Assembly: GCF_002804065.1 (NCBI RefSeq)
Contig: NZ_CP024955.1
Location: 2,418,001 to 2,482,000, forward strand
Length of the DNA stretch: 64,000 nt
Reading direction: 5' to 3'
Source: Kyrpidia spormannii
GTDB taxonomy: Bacteria > Bacillota > Bacilli > Kyrpidiales > Kyrpidiaceae
The position numbers were made by a program, and so were the translations under genes. The notes beneath the pieces are model-generated. The model was not told the DNA's origin. It did not search any database and saw nothing but the letters and a program-made list of their open reading frames with translations. Shown here one piece after another: positions 52,624 through 61,288 of this stretch (its first letter is position 1; each line of letters opens with the position of its first letter).

Positions 52624-53499
52624 TTAACTGCCCGTGATCACGCCGCCGTTGACATGGATCACCTGACCAGTGACAAAAGCCGAGTCGCCGGATGCCAGGT
52701 ACACGTAGGCCGGAGCCAGATCTGCCGGCTGCCCCGGCCGATCCATGGGACTGTGGCTTCCGAAAGAAGCGACCATCTCCGGTGTAAACGATGAAGGAAT
52801 GAGCGGCGTCCAGACTTCACCGGGGGCCACGGCGTTGACCCGGATACCGTAAGGGACCAGGGACAAGGCGAGGGATCGGGTAAACCCCACCACCGCGGCC
52901 TTGGTCGCCGCATAGTCGATCATTGTGGAAAAACCCTCATAAGCGGTGATGGAGGTGGTGTTCACGATGGCACTACCCCTTTTCATGTAGGGGAGCGCCG
53001 CTTTGGTGAGGTAAAACATGGCAAAAATATTCGTCCGAAAGGTGCGCTGCATCTGAGCGTCAGTAACCTGAAGGAGCGTGGGCTGCACATGCTGTTCACC
53101 CGCGTTGTTAACGAGCACATCCAAGCGCCCAAAAGCCGTAACCACGGATTGGACTACATGAAAACAGTGTTCCTCCGATCCAATATCACCGGGGAGGAGA
53201 AGGCACCTTCGGCCCAGGGCCTGAATATAGCCTCGTGTCTCCTCCGCGTCGCCATGCTCATCCAGGTATGCGATGGCCACGTCCGCCCCTTCTTTCGCGA
53301 AGGCGACGGCGACGGCCCGGCCAATCCCGCTGTCGCCCCCGGTAATCAGGCACACTTTTCCTTGGAGCTTTCCGCTCGGCCTGTAGTGGGGGTTGTCAAA
53401 TATCGGGCGGGGCCGCATGATCGATTCGATCCCCGGCTGCCGGGGCTGGGTCTGGGGCGGCACCCGACGGGGATAAAAGGCGTCCACCGGAAGTTCCAC
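52624..53499 (-). CDS. SDR-family oxidoreductase (YhdF-like)
   Basis: 291-residue short-chain dehydrogenase of the stress-associated YhdF/YhxC group, recognised by the long N-terminal extension ending in MRPRPIFDNPHYRPSGKL before the Rossmann motif ITGGDSGIGRAVA. NAD-site LVNNAGEQHVQ, active site Ser in NTTSITAYEG with Tyr and Lys in MIDYAATKAAVVGF, and a C-terminal GQVIHVNGG. Substrate unknown. GTG 53499 has GGAGGG nine bases upstream. Confidence 0.87.
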   Translation of the reverse strand: MELPVDAFYPRRVPPQTQPRQPGIESIMRPRPIFDNPHYRPSGKLQGKVCLITGGDSGIGRAVAVAFAKEGADVAIAYLDEHGDAEETRGYIQALGRRCLLLPGDIGSEEHCFHVVQSVVTAFGRLDVLVNNAGEQHVQPTLLQVTDAQMQRTFRTNIFAMFYLTKAALPYMKRGSAIVNTTSITAYEGFSTMIDYAATKAAVVGFTRSLALSLVPYGIRVNAVAPGEVWTPLIPSSFTPEMVASFGSHSPMDRPGQPADLAPAYVYLASGDSAFVTGQVIHVNGGVITGS

Positions 53500-53681
53500 G
53501 GGGTCACACCCTCCTTTTTCCCATGGAGATGAGTCCTATGTGTCAACACCTCTGCCTTTGCATCCTATGTGAAGGGCCTGGGCGAGGTGCCGCAACCCCG
53601 CTGCCGACGGTGCGAATCCTTCTCTATTGTTCGGCAAATGTAAAAGGTAAAAAGTATTATGTGATCCCGGGTATCTTGTGC

Positions 53682-53750
53682 TAGAATACCCCTAGAGGTA
53701 GAGGCATTCCCGGCACTCTCGTTCGGGTCACACGAAAGCCAACCTCTCAC
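53682..53750 (+). promoter_or_regulatory. Possible promoter and structured leader of the molybdoenzyme genes
   Basis: TAGAAT (53682-53687) could be a -10 element; no good -35 is seen. The presumed transcript start (near 53694) opens with AGAGGT, which pairs with ACCTCT at 53742-53747. A competing pairing joins ATTCCCGG (53706-53713) with CCGGGTAAT (53750-53758). The remaining leader up to 53943 shows nothing else clear. Function is not known. Confidence 0.35.
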
Positions 53751-53943
53751 CGGGTAATGTCCGAAAAGGGGAACGATCGCCCGTTCTTGGATTCATGCCG
53801 GTTTCGGGCCATTTCAAAGTCGTCAAAATACGCTGTCATCCTCACCACGTATGGGTCGTCCCCTGTTTCCCCGGACCGGAGCCCGGTTTCGGCGCAACGT
53901 CCTCGCGCCCATCATCATTTTATCGTCAGGAGGGATGTGATTG

Positions 53944-55503
53944 ATGATCGAGCTCGAAACAGCGCCCAGAGAACGCCCCCCGGTGAAATGGGGCAAAGTG
54001 TTCAACCAGGACGCCTGTATCGGCTGCCACGCCTGCAGCACCGCGTGTAAGTCGGAACACCTGGTGCCCCTCGGCGTGAACCGGACCTATGTCAAACAGG
54101 TGGAAGTGGGCATCTACCCCGAGGTGAGCCGGCAGTTTCAAATCACCCGGTGCAATCAGTGCGAGGATCCTCCCTGTGTCGCCATCTGTCCGGTGTCCGC
54201 AATGTTTCAGCGGCCCGACGGCATCGTGGATTTTGACCGCGAGGTCTGCATCGGCTGCAAAGCGTGCATGGCGGCCTGTCCTTATGATGCCATTTACATT
54301 CATCCGGATATCCACAGTGCGGAAAAATGCAATTTTTGCGCACACCGGATCGATCAGGGGCTGGAGCCGGCCTGTGTGGCCGTCTGTCCGGTAGAGGCGA
54401 TCGTGGTCGGCGACCTCAACGACCCCGAGAGTGAGGTTTCCCAGCTCATCGCCCGGAATAAAGTCGACGTCCGCAAGCCCGAGAAAGGCACCAATCCAAA
54501 AGTTTTTTACGTCGGAGCCAGCGATTATACTCTCAATCCGACCAAGAGCAGTTACGAGTCGATGCACGTGTACGCCGAACAAAAAGAAGGCTATCCGGTC
54601 GGCCGAAAGCCCCAGAAGGAGGAAGGCGGCTCCCGGTCGGTGGCCGCAGCTCGGCTGGCCTACGATGTCAACCATCACTCCCCGTGGCACTGGGAGGTCT
54701 CCTTGTACACCTGGACAAAGTCCATTGCGGCGGGAGTGTTCATTCTATTTGCGATTCTCACCTTTGCCGGACAAACCCTGCCCCCGGCCTGGGGGATCGC
54801 CAACGCAGTGGTCGGGGGTGCTTTTCTGGGCCTGACCGGTTTGCTGTTGATCGCAGACCTGGAGCACCCCGGACGGTTCCTTCGCCTGTTTACCCGGCCC
54901 CAGTGGAGATCATGGCTGGTCCGGGGGTCGATGATCATTTCCGGCTACAGCATTGTGCTTTTGATTCAATTTGTGCTCAGCCTGGCGGGCGTGACCGCCG
55001 CCAACACCGTATTGTCCGTTTTCGGCCTGGTACTTGGGGCCTTTACCGCTATGTACACCGCTTTCTTGTTCGCCCAGGCCAAAGGGCGGGATCTCTGGCA
55101 GAATCCGAGCCTGCCGGTGCACCTGTTGTCCCAGGCCGGGCTGAGCGGCGCGGCGGTTTACCTGCTGTTGAACCTGTTTCTGCCGCTGCCCGAAGGGGCC
55201 GTGCCCCTGGTTCAGATCACCCTGATCATCTCTTTGGGCTTGCACCTGGCCCTGGTGCTCAGCGAATGGGTGATCCCCCACACGTCCGAAGGGGCCAGAA
55301 TCGCCGCCGAGCACATGTTCCACGGGCGGTACAAAGGTTATTACTGGACCGGGGTGATCCTCGGGGCGGTGATCCCGTTCATTCTCTCGTGGTTTACCGG
55401 GATTCCCGCACTGCCGGTTCTCGCGGGAGTACTCGGCCTCATCGGCCTGTTGGCTTATGAACACGCCTATGTGCAAGCGGGGCAATCGGTGCCATTAAGT
55501 TAA
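53944..55503 (+). CDS. Fused 4Fe-4S ferredoxin / NrfD membrane subunit of a molybdoenzyme complex
   Basis: 519-residue fusion of two normally separate subunits. Residues about 15-190 form a DmsB/PsrB/NrfC-type electron-transfer domain with four Cys clusters (first CIGCHACSTACKSEH; others RCNQCEDPPCVAICP, EVCIGCKACMAACP and KCNFCAHR...CVAVCP). Residues about 245-519 form an NrfD/PsrC-type quinone-interacting membrane domain with about eight to nine helices, including LLIADLEHPGRFLRLF. It would carry electrons between a cytoplasmic molybdenum subunit and the quinone pool. ATG 53944 has GGAGGG nine bases upstream. Followed after 16 bases by the catalytic gene. Confidence 0.88.
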   Translation: MIELETAPRERPPVKWGKVFNQDACIGCHACSTACKSEHLVPLGVNRTYVKQVEVGIYPEVSRQFQITRCNQCEDPPCVAICPVSAMFQRPDGIVDFDREVCIGCKACMAACPYDAIYIHPDIHSAEKCNFCAHRIDQGLEPACVAVCPVEAIVVGDLNDPESEVSQLIARNKVDVRKPEKGTNPKVFYVGASDYTLNPTKSSYESMHVYAEQKEGYPVGRKPQKEEGGSRSVAAARLAYDVNHHSPWHWEVSLYTWTKSIAAGVFILFAILTFAGQTLPPAWGIANAVVGGAFLGLTGLLLIADLEHPGRFLRLFTRPQWRSWLVRGSMIISGYSIVLLIQFVLSLAGVTAANTVLSVFGLVLGAFTAMYTAFLFAQAKGRDLWQNPSLPVHLLSQAGLSGAAVYLLLNLFLPLPEGAVPLVQITLIISLGLHLALVLSEWVIPHTSEGARIAAEHMFHGRYKGYYWTGVILGAVIPFILSWFTGIPALPVLAGVLGLIGLLAYEHAYVQAGQSVPLS

Positions 55504-55519
55504 CAAAGGGGGACGGGGC

Positions 55520-58504
55520 ATGAGCGTTCGCGAAGAAAAACTTTCAGCCATTCAGGGATACGGCGGTCTCAAGAGCCATCCGGATCCCGACCAGTGGGAT
55601 GATTGGCGGGAACTGGACTCCCGGTCTTGGCCGCGAAAACAGTACAAACATTACCAATTGGTCCCTACGGTGTGTTTCAATTGTGAAGCGGCCTGTGGGC
55701 TGGTGGCCTACATCGATAAGGAAACGGGGGAGATCCGGAAACTAGAAGGCAACCCCCTGCACCCGGCAAGCCGGGGTCGCAACTGCGCCAAAGGCCCGGC
55801 CACCCTGGTCCAGGTGACCAACCCGGACCGGATTCTGTATCCGCTCAAACGCGCTGCGGGCCGGGGGGAGGGCAAATGGGAACGGGTCAGCTGGGACGAG
55901 GCCCTGAACGACATCTCCGGGCGGATTCGCAAAGCCATTCTTGATGGGCGAAAGGATGAAATCGTCTATCACGTCGGCCGCCCGGGGGAAGATGAGTACA
56001 CCGAGCGCGTTCTGAAAGCTTGGGGGGTGGACGGCCACTCCTCCCATACCAATGTCTGCTCTTCGGGGGCCCGGACGGGGTACGCTTTCTGGATGGGCAT
56101 CGACCGCCCGGCTCCGGATTATGAGAATGCCCGGTTTATCCTGATGATGAGTTCCCACCTGGAGAGCGGCCATTATTTCAATCCCAACGCCCAGCGCATC
56201 ATCAAAGCCCAGCAGAGCGGGGCGAAGGTGTGCGTCATCGACACCCGGCTGTCCAACACCGCTTCGAAGGCGGATTATTGGCTCTCCCCGTGGCCTGGGA
56301 CGGAAACGGCGTTCTTGCTGGCGGTGGCGAATCAACTGATTCAAACGGAACGCTTCAACCGGACTTTCGTCGAAGAGTGGGTGAACTGGAGACAATTCAT
56401 GGAAGACCGGGACTACCTGGAGGATCTCCAGCGACGGGGTTTTTTGGAACGGGTGCCAGAAGGCCGGAGCTTCGAGGATTTTGTTTCCGTGCTGAAAGAT
56501 CTCTATAAGGACTACACACCGGAGTTTGCCGAAGCGGAGACGGGAATCGCGGCGCGCTGGGTCAAGGTGGTGGCCGACGAAATCGCCCGGGCCGGTACGG
56601 CATTCTCGTCTAATATCTGGCGCAATGCCGCCGCCGGCAACCGCGGGGGGTGGATGATCACCCGGGCGCTCATGTTCCTCAACGTGTTGATGGGCGCCGT
56701 GGGCGAGCCGGGAAGCATGATCCCCAACGCCTGGGTCAAGTTTGTCCCCCGGCGCAACACCATGCCGGATCCCATTCAGATGTGGAATGAAAACCATTGG
56801 CCGAGGGAGTATCCGCTGACATACTTTGAACTCAGCTATGCCCTTCCCCACATCCTGAAGCGGCGGAACAAGCGGCTTGAAGTGTATTTTGCCCGGGTGG
56901 TCAACCCGGTGTGGACCTTCCCGGATGGATTCACGTGGATCGAGTTCCTGAAGGATCCCGAGCGACTCGGCTGCCACGTCGTCCTCTCCCCCACCTGGTC
57001 GGAAACCGCCCAGTACGCCGATTATGTCTTGCCGGTGGGCCTGGCGCCTGAGCGGCACGATCTGCACAGCTACGAAACCCACGCCTCCCAGTGGATCGGG
57101 TTTCGCCAGCCGGTCAAGCGCGCCGCCCGGGAGCGGGCGGGCATCCCGGTGCAGGACACCCGGGACGTCAACCCCGGGGAGGTCTGGGAAGAAAATGAGT
57201 TCTGGATTGAGCTGTCTTGGCGGATCGATCCGGACGGGTCCCTGGGTATTCGCAAACATTTTGAATCCCCGTACCGCCCGGGAGAGAAAATCACAGTCAG
57301 CGAGTACTACCGTTGGATTTTTGAAAATGCCGTCCCCGGACTGCCGGAAGCCGCCGCCCGGGAGGGGATTGCGCCCCTGGAGTACATGCAAAAATACGGG
57401 GTGTTCGAGGTCACCAAAGACGTGTATCGCCAGGACCTCACCCCGGTCCCGGAAGAGGTCCTTCGGGATGCGGTCATTGTGCCCGAAGAGGCCGAGGACC
57501 GGGTGGACGACGGCGAAGAGCCGGGGATCTGGGTGGATCATCCCGTGCACGGGGCAAACCACCGGGCCTACCCGGGGCCGTTCAAAAACCGCCGGGGGCA
57601 GTTCCGGGCCGGGATTATGGTGAAGGGCCGCGCGGTTCAGGGTTGGCCGACGCCCTCGGGAAAACTGGAGTTTTTCTCCACGACCCTGAGGGATTGGGGA
57701 TGGCCGGAATACGCCATTCCCATATATCCGCGCAACGAGGCGGAGCGTCGGCAGATGGTCCACATCGTCAGCCAGGTGCACCCGAAAACCCTCGACCGGA
57801 GCCAAAACGAATTCGTGCTCTTGCCCACCTTCCGGCTGCCGATGCTCATCCACAGCCGGACGAACGGGGCGAAGTGGCTGCATGAGATCGCCCACGTCAA
57901 TCCCGTGTGGATGAATCCCATCGACGCCCAGCGCCTCGGGGTGGACACCGGGGATCTGGTCAAAGTCTCGACCGAGACCGGTTATTTTGTCGACAAGGTC
58001 TGGGTCACCGAGGGCATTCGCCCGGGCGTGGTGGCCTGTTCCCATCACCTTGGCCGCTGGCGGCTACAAGAGGACCACGGCAGCGACCGCTGGAGTTCGT
58101 CCCTGGTTTCCATCAAGGAAGTGGAACCGGGAAAATGGAGCATGCGGCAAAAACACGGGCCCCGGCCCTTTGAGAGCACCGATCCTGACTCCGGGCGGAT
58201 CTGGTGGTCAGACGGGGGGGTGCACCAGAATATCGTGTTCCCGATCCAGCCCGATCCCATCAGCGGCATGCACTGTTGGCACCAGCGGGTGCGGGTGGAG
58301 AAAGCGGGGCCGAGTGACCGATATGCCGACATCGCCGTGGACACGAAGAAAGCATACGAGGTGTTCGAGCGGTGGCTGCAACTCACCCGCCCAGCGCCGG
58401 GCCCGGGAGGGCTGTACCGGCCGCTGTGGATGCTTCGGGTGCTCAAACCACATCCGGACGCTTACGTGATGCCCGAAGCGCAGACGGAACCTGTCAAATC
58501 GTGA
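55520..58504 (+). CDS. Molybdopterin oxidoreductase catalytic subunit, cytoplasmic (SoeA-like)
   Basis: 994-residue DMSO-reductase-superfamily enzyme. The N-terminal 4Fe-4S cluster ligands are Cys52, Cys55, Cys59 and Cys89. A Cys ligand to molybdenum is likely at Cys180 in HTNVCSSGAR. Mo-bis-MGD binding motifs and the C-terminal dinucleotide domain (WMNPIDAQRLGVDTGDLVKV) are present. No twin-arginine signal, so it should stay in the cytoplasm, as do sulfite dehydrogenases of the SoeA type and some polysulfide or tetrathionate-related enzymes. With the fused FeS/NrfD partner, TauE and SoxB nearby, sulfite oxidation is the favoured but unproven role. ATG with AAAGGGGG upstream. Confidence 0.85.
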   Translation: MSVREEKLSAIQGYGGLKSHPDPDQWDDWRELDSRSWPRKQYKHYQLVPTVCFNCEAACGLVAYIDKETGEIRKLEGNPLHPASRGRNCAKGPATLVQVTNPDRILYPLKRAAGRGEGKWERVSWDEALNDISGRIRKAILDGRKDEIVYHVGRPGEDEYTERVLKAWGVDGHSSHTNVCSSGARTGYAFWMGIDRPAPDYENARFILMMSSHLESGHYFNPNAQRIIKAQQSGAKVCVIDTRLSNTASKADYWLSPWPGTETAFLLAVANQLIQTERFNRTFVEEWVNWRQFMEDRDYLEDLQRRGFLERVPEGRSFEDFVSVLKDLYKDYTPEFAEAETGIAARWVKVVADEIARAGTAFSSNIWRNAAAGNRGGWMITRALMFLNVLMGAVGEPGSMIPNAWVKFVPRRNTMPDPIQMWNENHWPREYPLTYFELSYALPHILKRRNKRLEVYFARVVNPVWTFPDGFTWIEFLKDPERLGCHVVLSPTWSETAQYADYVLPVGLAPERHDLHSYETHASQWIGFRQPVKRAARERAGIPVQDTRDVNPGEVWEENEFWIELSWRIDPDGSLGIRKHFESPYRPGEKITVSEYYRWIFENAVPGLPEAAAREGIAPLEYMQKYGVFEVTKDVYRQDLTPVPEEVLRDAVIVPEEAEDRVDDGEEPGIWVDHPVHGANHRAYPGPFKNRRGQFRAGIMVKGRAVQGWPTPSGKLEFFSTTLRDWGWPEYAIPIYPRNEAERRQMVHIVSQVHPKTLDRSQNEFVLLPTFRLPMLIHSRTNGAKWLHEIAHVNPVWMNPIDAQRLGVDTGDLVKVSTETGYFVDKVWVTEGIRPGVVACSHHLGRWRLQEDHGSDRWSSSLVSIKEVEPGKWSMRQKHGPRPFESTDPDSGRIWWSDGGVHQNIVFPIQPDPISGMHCWHQRVRVEKAGPSDRYADIAVDTKKAYEVFERWLQLTRPAPGPGGLYRPLWMLRVLKPHPDAYVMPEAQTEPVKS

Positions 58505-58518
58505 CACACGCAAAAATC

Positions 58519-58560
58519 GAGCCCCGGGGCTGGCCGCCCGGCCGACCCCTGGGCTCTTTC
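58519..58560. terminator. Bidirectional terminator
   Basis: GAGCCCCGGGG and CCCCTGGGCTC form a long stem, followed by CTTTC on the plus strand and CGATTTTTG on the minus strand. It lies between the molybdoenzyme gene and the convergent TauE gene. Confidence 0.75.
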
Positions 58561-58622
58561 AGTTTGCATCTGCATGACGGTCGCGTCCGAATCTTTTCCC
58601 CTGTGGGTATGCACTTGTTGGC

Positions 58623-59405
58623 TTATGGGAGTAGGATGCCGGTCCAAATCTTCACGGTCACGGCGATGATGACCACCCCGAGGACGGCCCGGAGCACCCG
58701 AACGTCCATCATCCGGCCGACCTTCACTCCTAAAGGGGCCACGACGACGCTCGCCACCACCACGATGGCCGCCGCCGTCCAAGGAATGCCTCCGGCCAAT
58801 ACCTTCCCTACGGAGGACCCAATGGACGACAGGAACGTAATCGCCAGAGAGGAAGCGATGGTGACTCGGGTGGGGATCTTCAGAATCTGCAGCATGACCG
58901 GAACGAGCAGAAAGGCCCCTCCGGCCCCGACAATCCCCGCCGCCAAACCCACCGTCAGAGACGAAACGACGGCCACCGTTTTATTAAACTCAATCTCGTG
59001 GAGGGCGAGGTCTTCTGAACCCCGTTTGGGAAGGGACATGAGGATTGCAGCGGCAGTCGCCAGAATGGCGTAGATGATGTTGACAATATTCCCCGACAAA
59101 AACTTCGCTCCGTACCCTCCGAGAAAACTGCCCACCAACACCGAGATCCCCATGATCAGCACCAGTTGCCTGTGGATCACTTCATCCCCGCGTTGGGCGA
59201 TCACGGCGGACAACGTGGAAAACAGCACCTGAAGCGCCACGATCCCGGCCACTTCATGGGGGTTGTACCCCGGGAGCCCAAGCATAGGCGGAATGTACAG
59301 GATCATCGGGTAATTCACAATCGCTCCGCCAATCCCGAGCATACCGGATAACAAAGCCCCGATCACGCCAATGACAATTAATGTAGTAGCGAGCTCAATG
59401 GTCAC
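58623..59405 (-). CDS. TauE/SafE family anion (sulfite) exporter
   Basis: 260-residue TauE/SafE transporter with about eight membrane segments. Two related halves each begin with a Gly-rich motif: GALLSGMLGIGGAIVNYPMI near residue 20 and GLAAGIVGAGGAFLLVPVML near residue 145. Members export sulfite, sulfoacetate or related anions; next to SoxB and a molybdoenzyme, a sulfur oxyanion is likely. GTG 59405 (GGGGG nine bases upstream) is preferred to ATG 59414, which abuts the ribosome site. Confidence 0.88.
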   Translation of the reverse strand: MTIELATTLIVIGVIGALLSGMLGIGGAIVNYPMILYIPPMLGLPGYNPHEVAGIVALQVLFSTLSAVIAQRGDEVIHRQLVLIMGISVLVGSFLGGYGAKFLSGNIVNIIYAILATAAAILMSLPKRGSEDLALHEIEFNKTVAVVSSLTVGLAAGIVGAGGAFLLVPVMLQILKIPTRVTIASSLAITFLSSIGSSVGKVLAGGIPWTAAAIVVVASVVVAPLGVKVGRMMDVRVLRAVLGVVIIAVTVKIWTGILLP

Positions 59406-59517
59406 ATCGCGCATCCCCCTTTTCAGAATGCGGTCTACCCGGATCAGAAAGAGATAGTTGTTTCAAACGATTCGCAAGAACACTTTCTTTACATACCCTC
59501 CGGGGTTCCCTATTCTC

Positions 59518-59548
59518 ATTATAGCGGAAATATCGCCTTTGATGTCAA
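59518..59548 (-). promoter_or_regulatory. Promoter of the TauE gene with a long spacer
   Basis: On the minus strand TTGACA (59543-59548) and TATAAT (59518-59523) are both perfect but 19 bp apart, longer than the usual 17. A leader of about 105 bases follows. Such spacing often needs MerR-type or other DNA-distorting activators. Confidence 0.5.
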
Positions 59549-59578
59549 GGATGCTGGGAAATTGCTGATTTCGAAAAT

Positions 59579-61282
59579 TTAGTGAAAAGTGTATGTTGTC
59601 CCCGGCAATTGTGACAATACAAATCCATGGGCATCCGTGGCCTTGACCCGGCCCTCGATCTCGTACTGAACCGGCCCTTTCTTTTTCAAGAAATTTTCAA
59701 TCGCTTGAAACACGTCAAGGTCAAGGATATGGGGGTCACGCACATTTTTAAACCGACACAAAACGGTGGGGTCCTCCCCTTCCCGGACACAAGCTGCGAT
59801 GGTGTAGGTCTTATTCGGCTGCAGCGGTTCTCCCCCGATGGTAATCGATTGTACGCGCTTGCCATACGGGTTCGCGATCGTCATCGTCACTTGCATTCCG
59901 GAAAAACGAACCACCCATCCCCCCACCCGCTTCGCCGGATCGGGAGAAAACACGTTTTCCAATTCTTTTTCCATCCAGTCCCAGATCTGCTTTCCCGTCA
60001 CTCTCCCGATTTCCAGTTGCGAATTCGTGGGCAGAATGCTGTACAGATGCTCCACAGTGAGATCACCTGGCGGGATCGGCGGACTGAAGCGGAATCCATT
60101 GGAAAAACCAATATCGGCGCCTGTGGCGTCCCGGATGGCATCGGTGATCAAATTATCCATAGGCGTTTCCAGCACATTGTAACGGTACAAGTAGCCTTTG
60201 GTTTCGCCAATTTTGCGTTCCATGACAGGAAGGTAGGGTTTCCGCTCCGCTTCCACTACACTTTTGATCGCCGGATCTTCGGGGTACTGGTTCTCCTCCA
60301 CAACCAAGAGCTTGTAAGTGTAGTCCTTGATTCTGCCGTCCTCCACCACCACATCCAGCCGACCGACGAAAGACCCAAAAGACCCCGGCTCCACCACCGG
60401 GCAATGGCCGCCTAAGATGGGTTCGTAAGTCCGCTCGTGGGTATCCCCGCCGAACAGGAAGTCCACCCCTTGACATTGGGGCTGTTTCGCGAGGTATACC
60501 TGTTGAGTCAGGCCCAGGTGGCAAAGCATCATCACAAGCTGACATTTGTAATTGTTGCGCAAGATGTCGACCAGCCGGGGTATCGAATCGGTCGGGAGGC
60601 CGAACTGGATTTCCTTCGACCAGGCCGGCGACTGCCGAACTTTGGTTAACGGGTCGTTATAACCGATGAAACCAATTCGCACCCCTCCAAGTTCTTTGAT
60701 ATAATATTCCGGAAACAGATCCCGATTCGGCTGGGGGCCTTGCCCGTTCCACACCATATTGGAACAAATCACGGGGAAATTGTAGCTTCGCGATAAGTCC
60801 ACCAAAGCTTTGGACCCGTAGACCACTTCCCAATTTCCAGGAATCGCCAGGTCGTACCCCATGCGGTTCATGATCCGCACCATTGCCCGGCCCTTGCTGA
60901 GGGCCGCCAGGGCTGAACCCTGATAACAGTCCCCGGTGTCGATGATAAACACGTTACCGGGGTTCTCGGCTCGGACTCGTTGGAACAAGGTGGCAATCCG
61001 GCTCATGCCCCCTGTCCGGCGAAAGACGATCGTGTTATTCTCCCAAAAGAATTCGGGATGTGTGAGCACCTGGCCATGAATGTCGGTGGTTTGAAGAAAG
61101 GTCAAACGTTTGACGCGGCTCGAGGTGGCCGCAATCTCCCGGTCCCGGTTGAGGCCGGAAGCCAGTCCTGTAACCAGGGGAAACATCCCCAGCCCCAGCC
61201 CGAAGGCTCCCATGTACTTTAACATGTCTCTGCGGGAAATTTTCTTTTCCACATGAGTGTCGTCGCCGCACTTTTGACACAT
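59579..61282 (-). CDS. soxB: SoxB-like thiosulfohydrolase (5'-nucleotidase family), Tat-exported
   Basis: 567-residue calcineurin-type metallohydrolase plus a C-terminal 5'-nucleotidase domain. The Tat signal SRRDMLKYMGAFGLGLG (about 16-32) implies export. Metal ligands appear in TTDIHGQ (Asp67, His69), IDTGDCYQGS and FGGDTHERTYEP. The position that is NHE in nucleotidases reads GNWEVVYG (Asn150-Trp151-Glu152), the Trp variant seen in SoxB. SoxB hydrolyses sulfonate sulfate from SoxY-bound thiosulfate and carries two manganese ions. A nucleotidase of odd type is the alternative. Starts ATG 61282, only six bases after the upstream stop. Confidence 0.8.
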   Translation of the reverse strand: MCQKCGDDTHVEKKISRRDMLKYMGAFGLGLGMFPLVTGLASGLNRDREIAATSSRVKRLTFLQTTDIHGQVLTHPEFFWENNTIVFRRTGGMSRIATLFQRVRAENPGNVFIIDTGDCYQGSALAALSKGRAMVRIMNRMGYDLAIPGNWEVVYGSKALVDLSRSYNFPVICSNMVWNGQGPQPNRDLFPEYYIKELGGVRIGFIGYNDPLTKVRQSPAWSKEIQFGLPTDSIPRLVDILRNNYKCQLVMMLCHLGLTQQVYLAKQPQCQGVDFLFGGDTHERTYEPILGGHCPVVEPGSFGSFVGRLDVVVEDGRIKDYTYKLLVVEENQYPEDPAIKSVVEAERKPYLPVMERKIGETKGYLYRYNVLETPMDNLITDAIRDATGADIGFSNGFRFSPPIPPGDLTVEHLYSILPTNSQLEIGRVTGKQIWDWMEKELENVFSPDPAKRVGGWVVRFSGMQVTMTIANPYGKRVQSITIGGEPLQPNKTYTIAACVREGEDPTVLCRFKNVRDPHILDLDVFQAIENFLKKKGPVQYEIEGRVKATDAHGFVLSQLPGTTYTFH

Positions 61283-61288
61283 GCCTGA

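Noticed and set aside
53565-53750. 61-codon frame in the leader of the molybdoenzyme genes
   Set aside because: No ribosome site, no similarity seen, and it coincides with the likely structured leader.
55742-58048. 768-codon open frame antisense to the molybdoenzyme gene
   Set aside because: A long but compositionally biased shadow of a GC-rich gene; the catalytic gene has cluster and cofactor motifs.
59579-61282. Simple 5'-nucleotidase as the call for the SoxB-like gene
   Set aside because: The Trp in GNWEVVYG and the Tat signal favour SoxB; kept only as an alternative.
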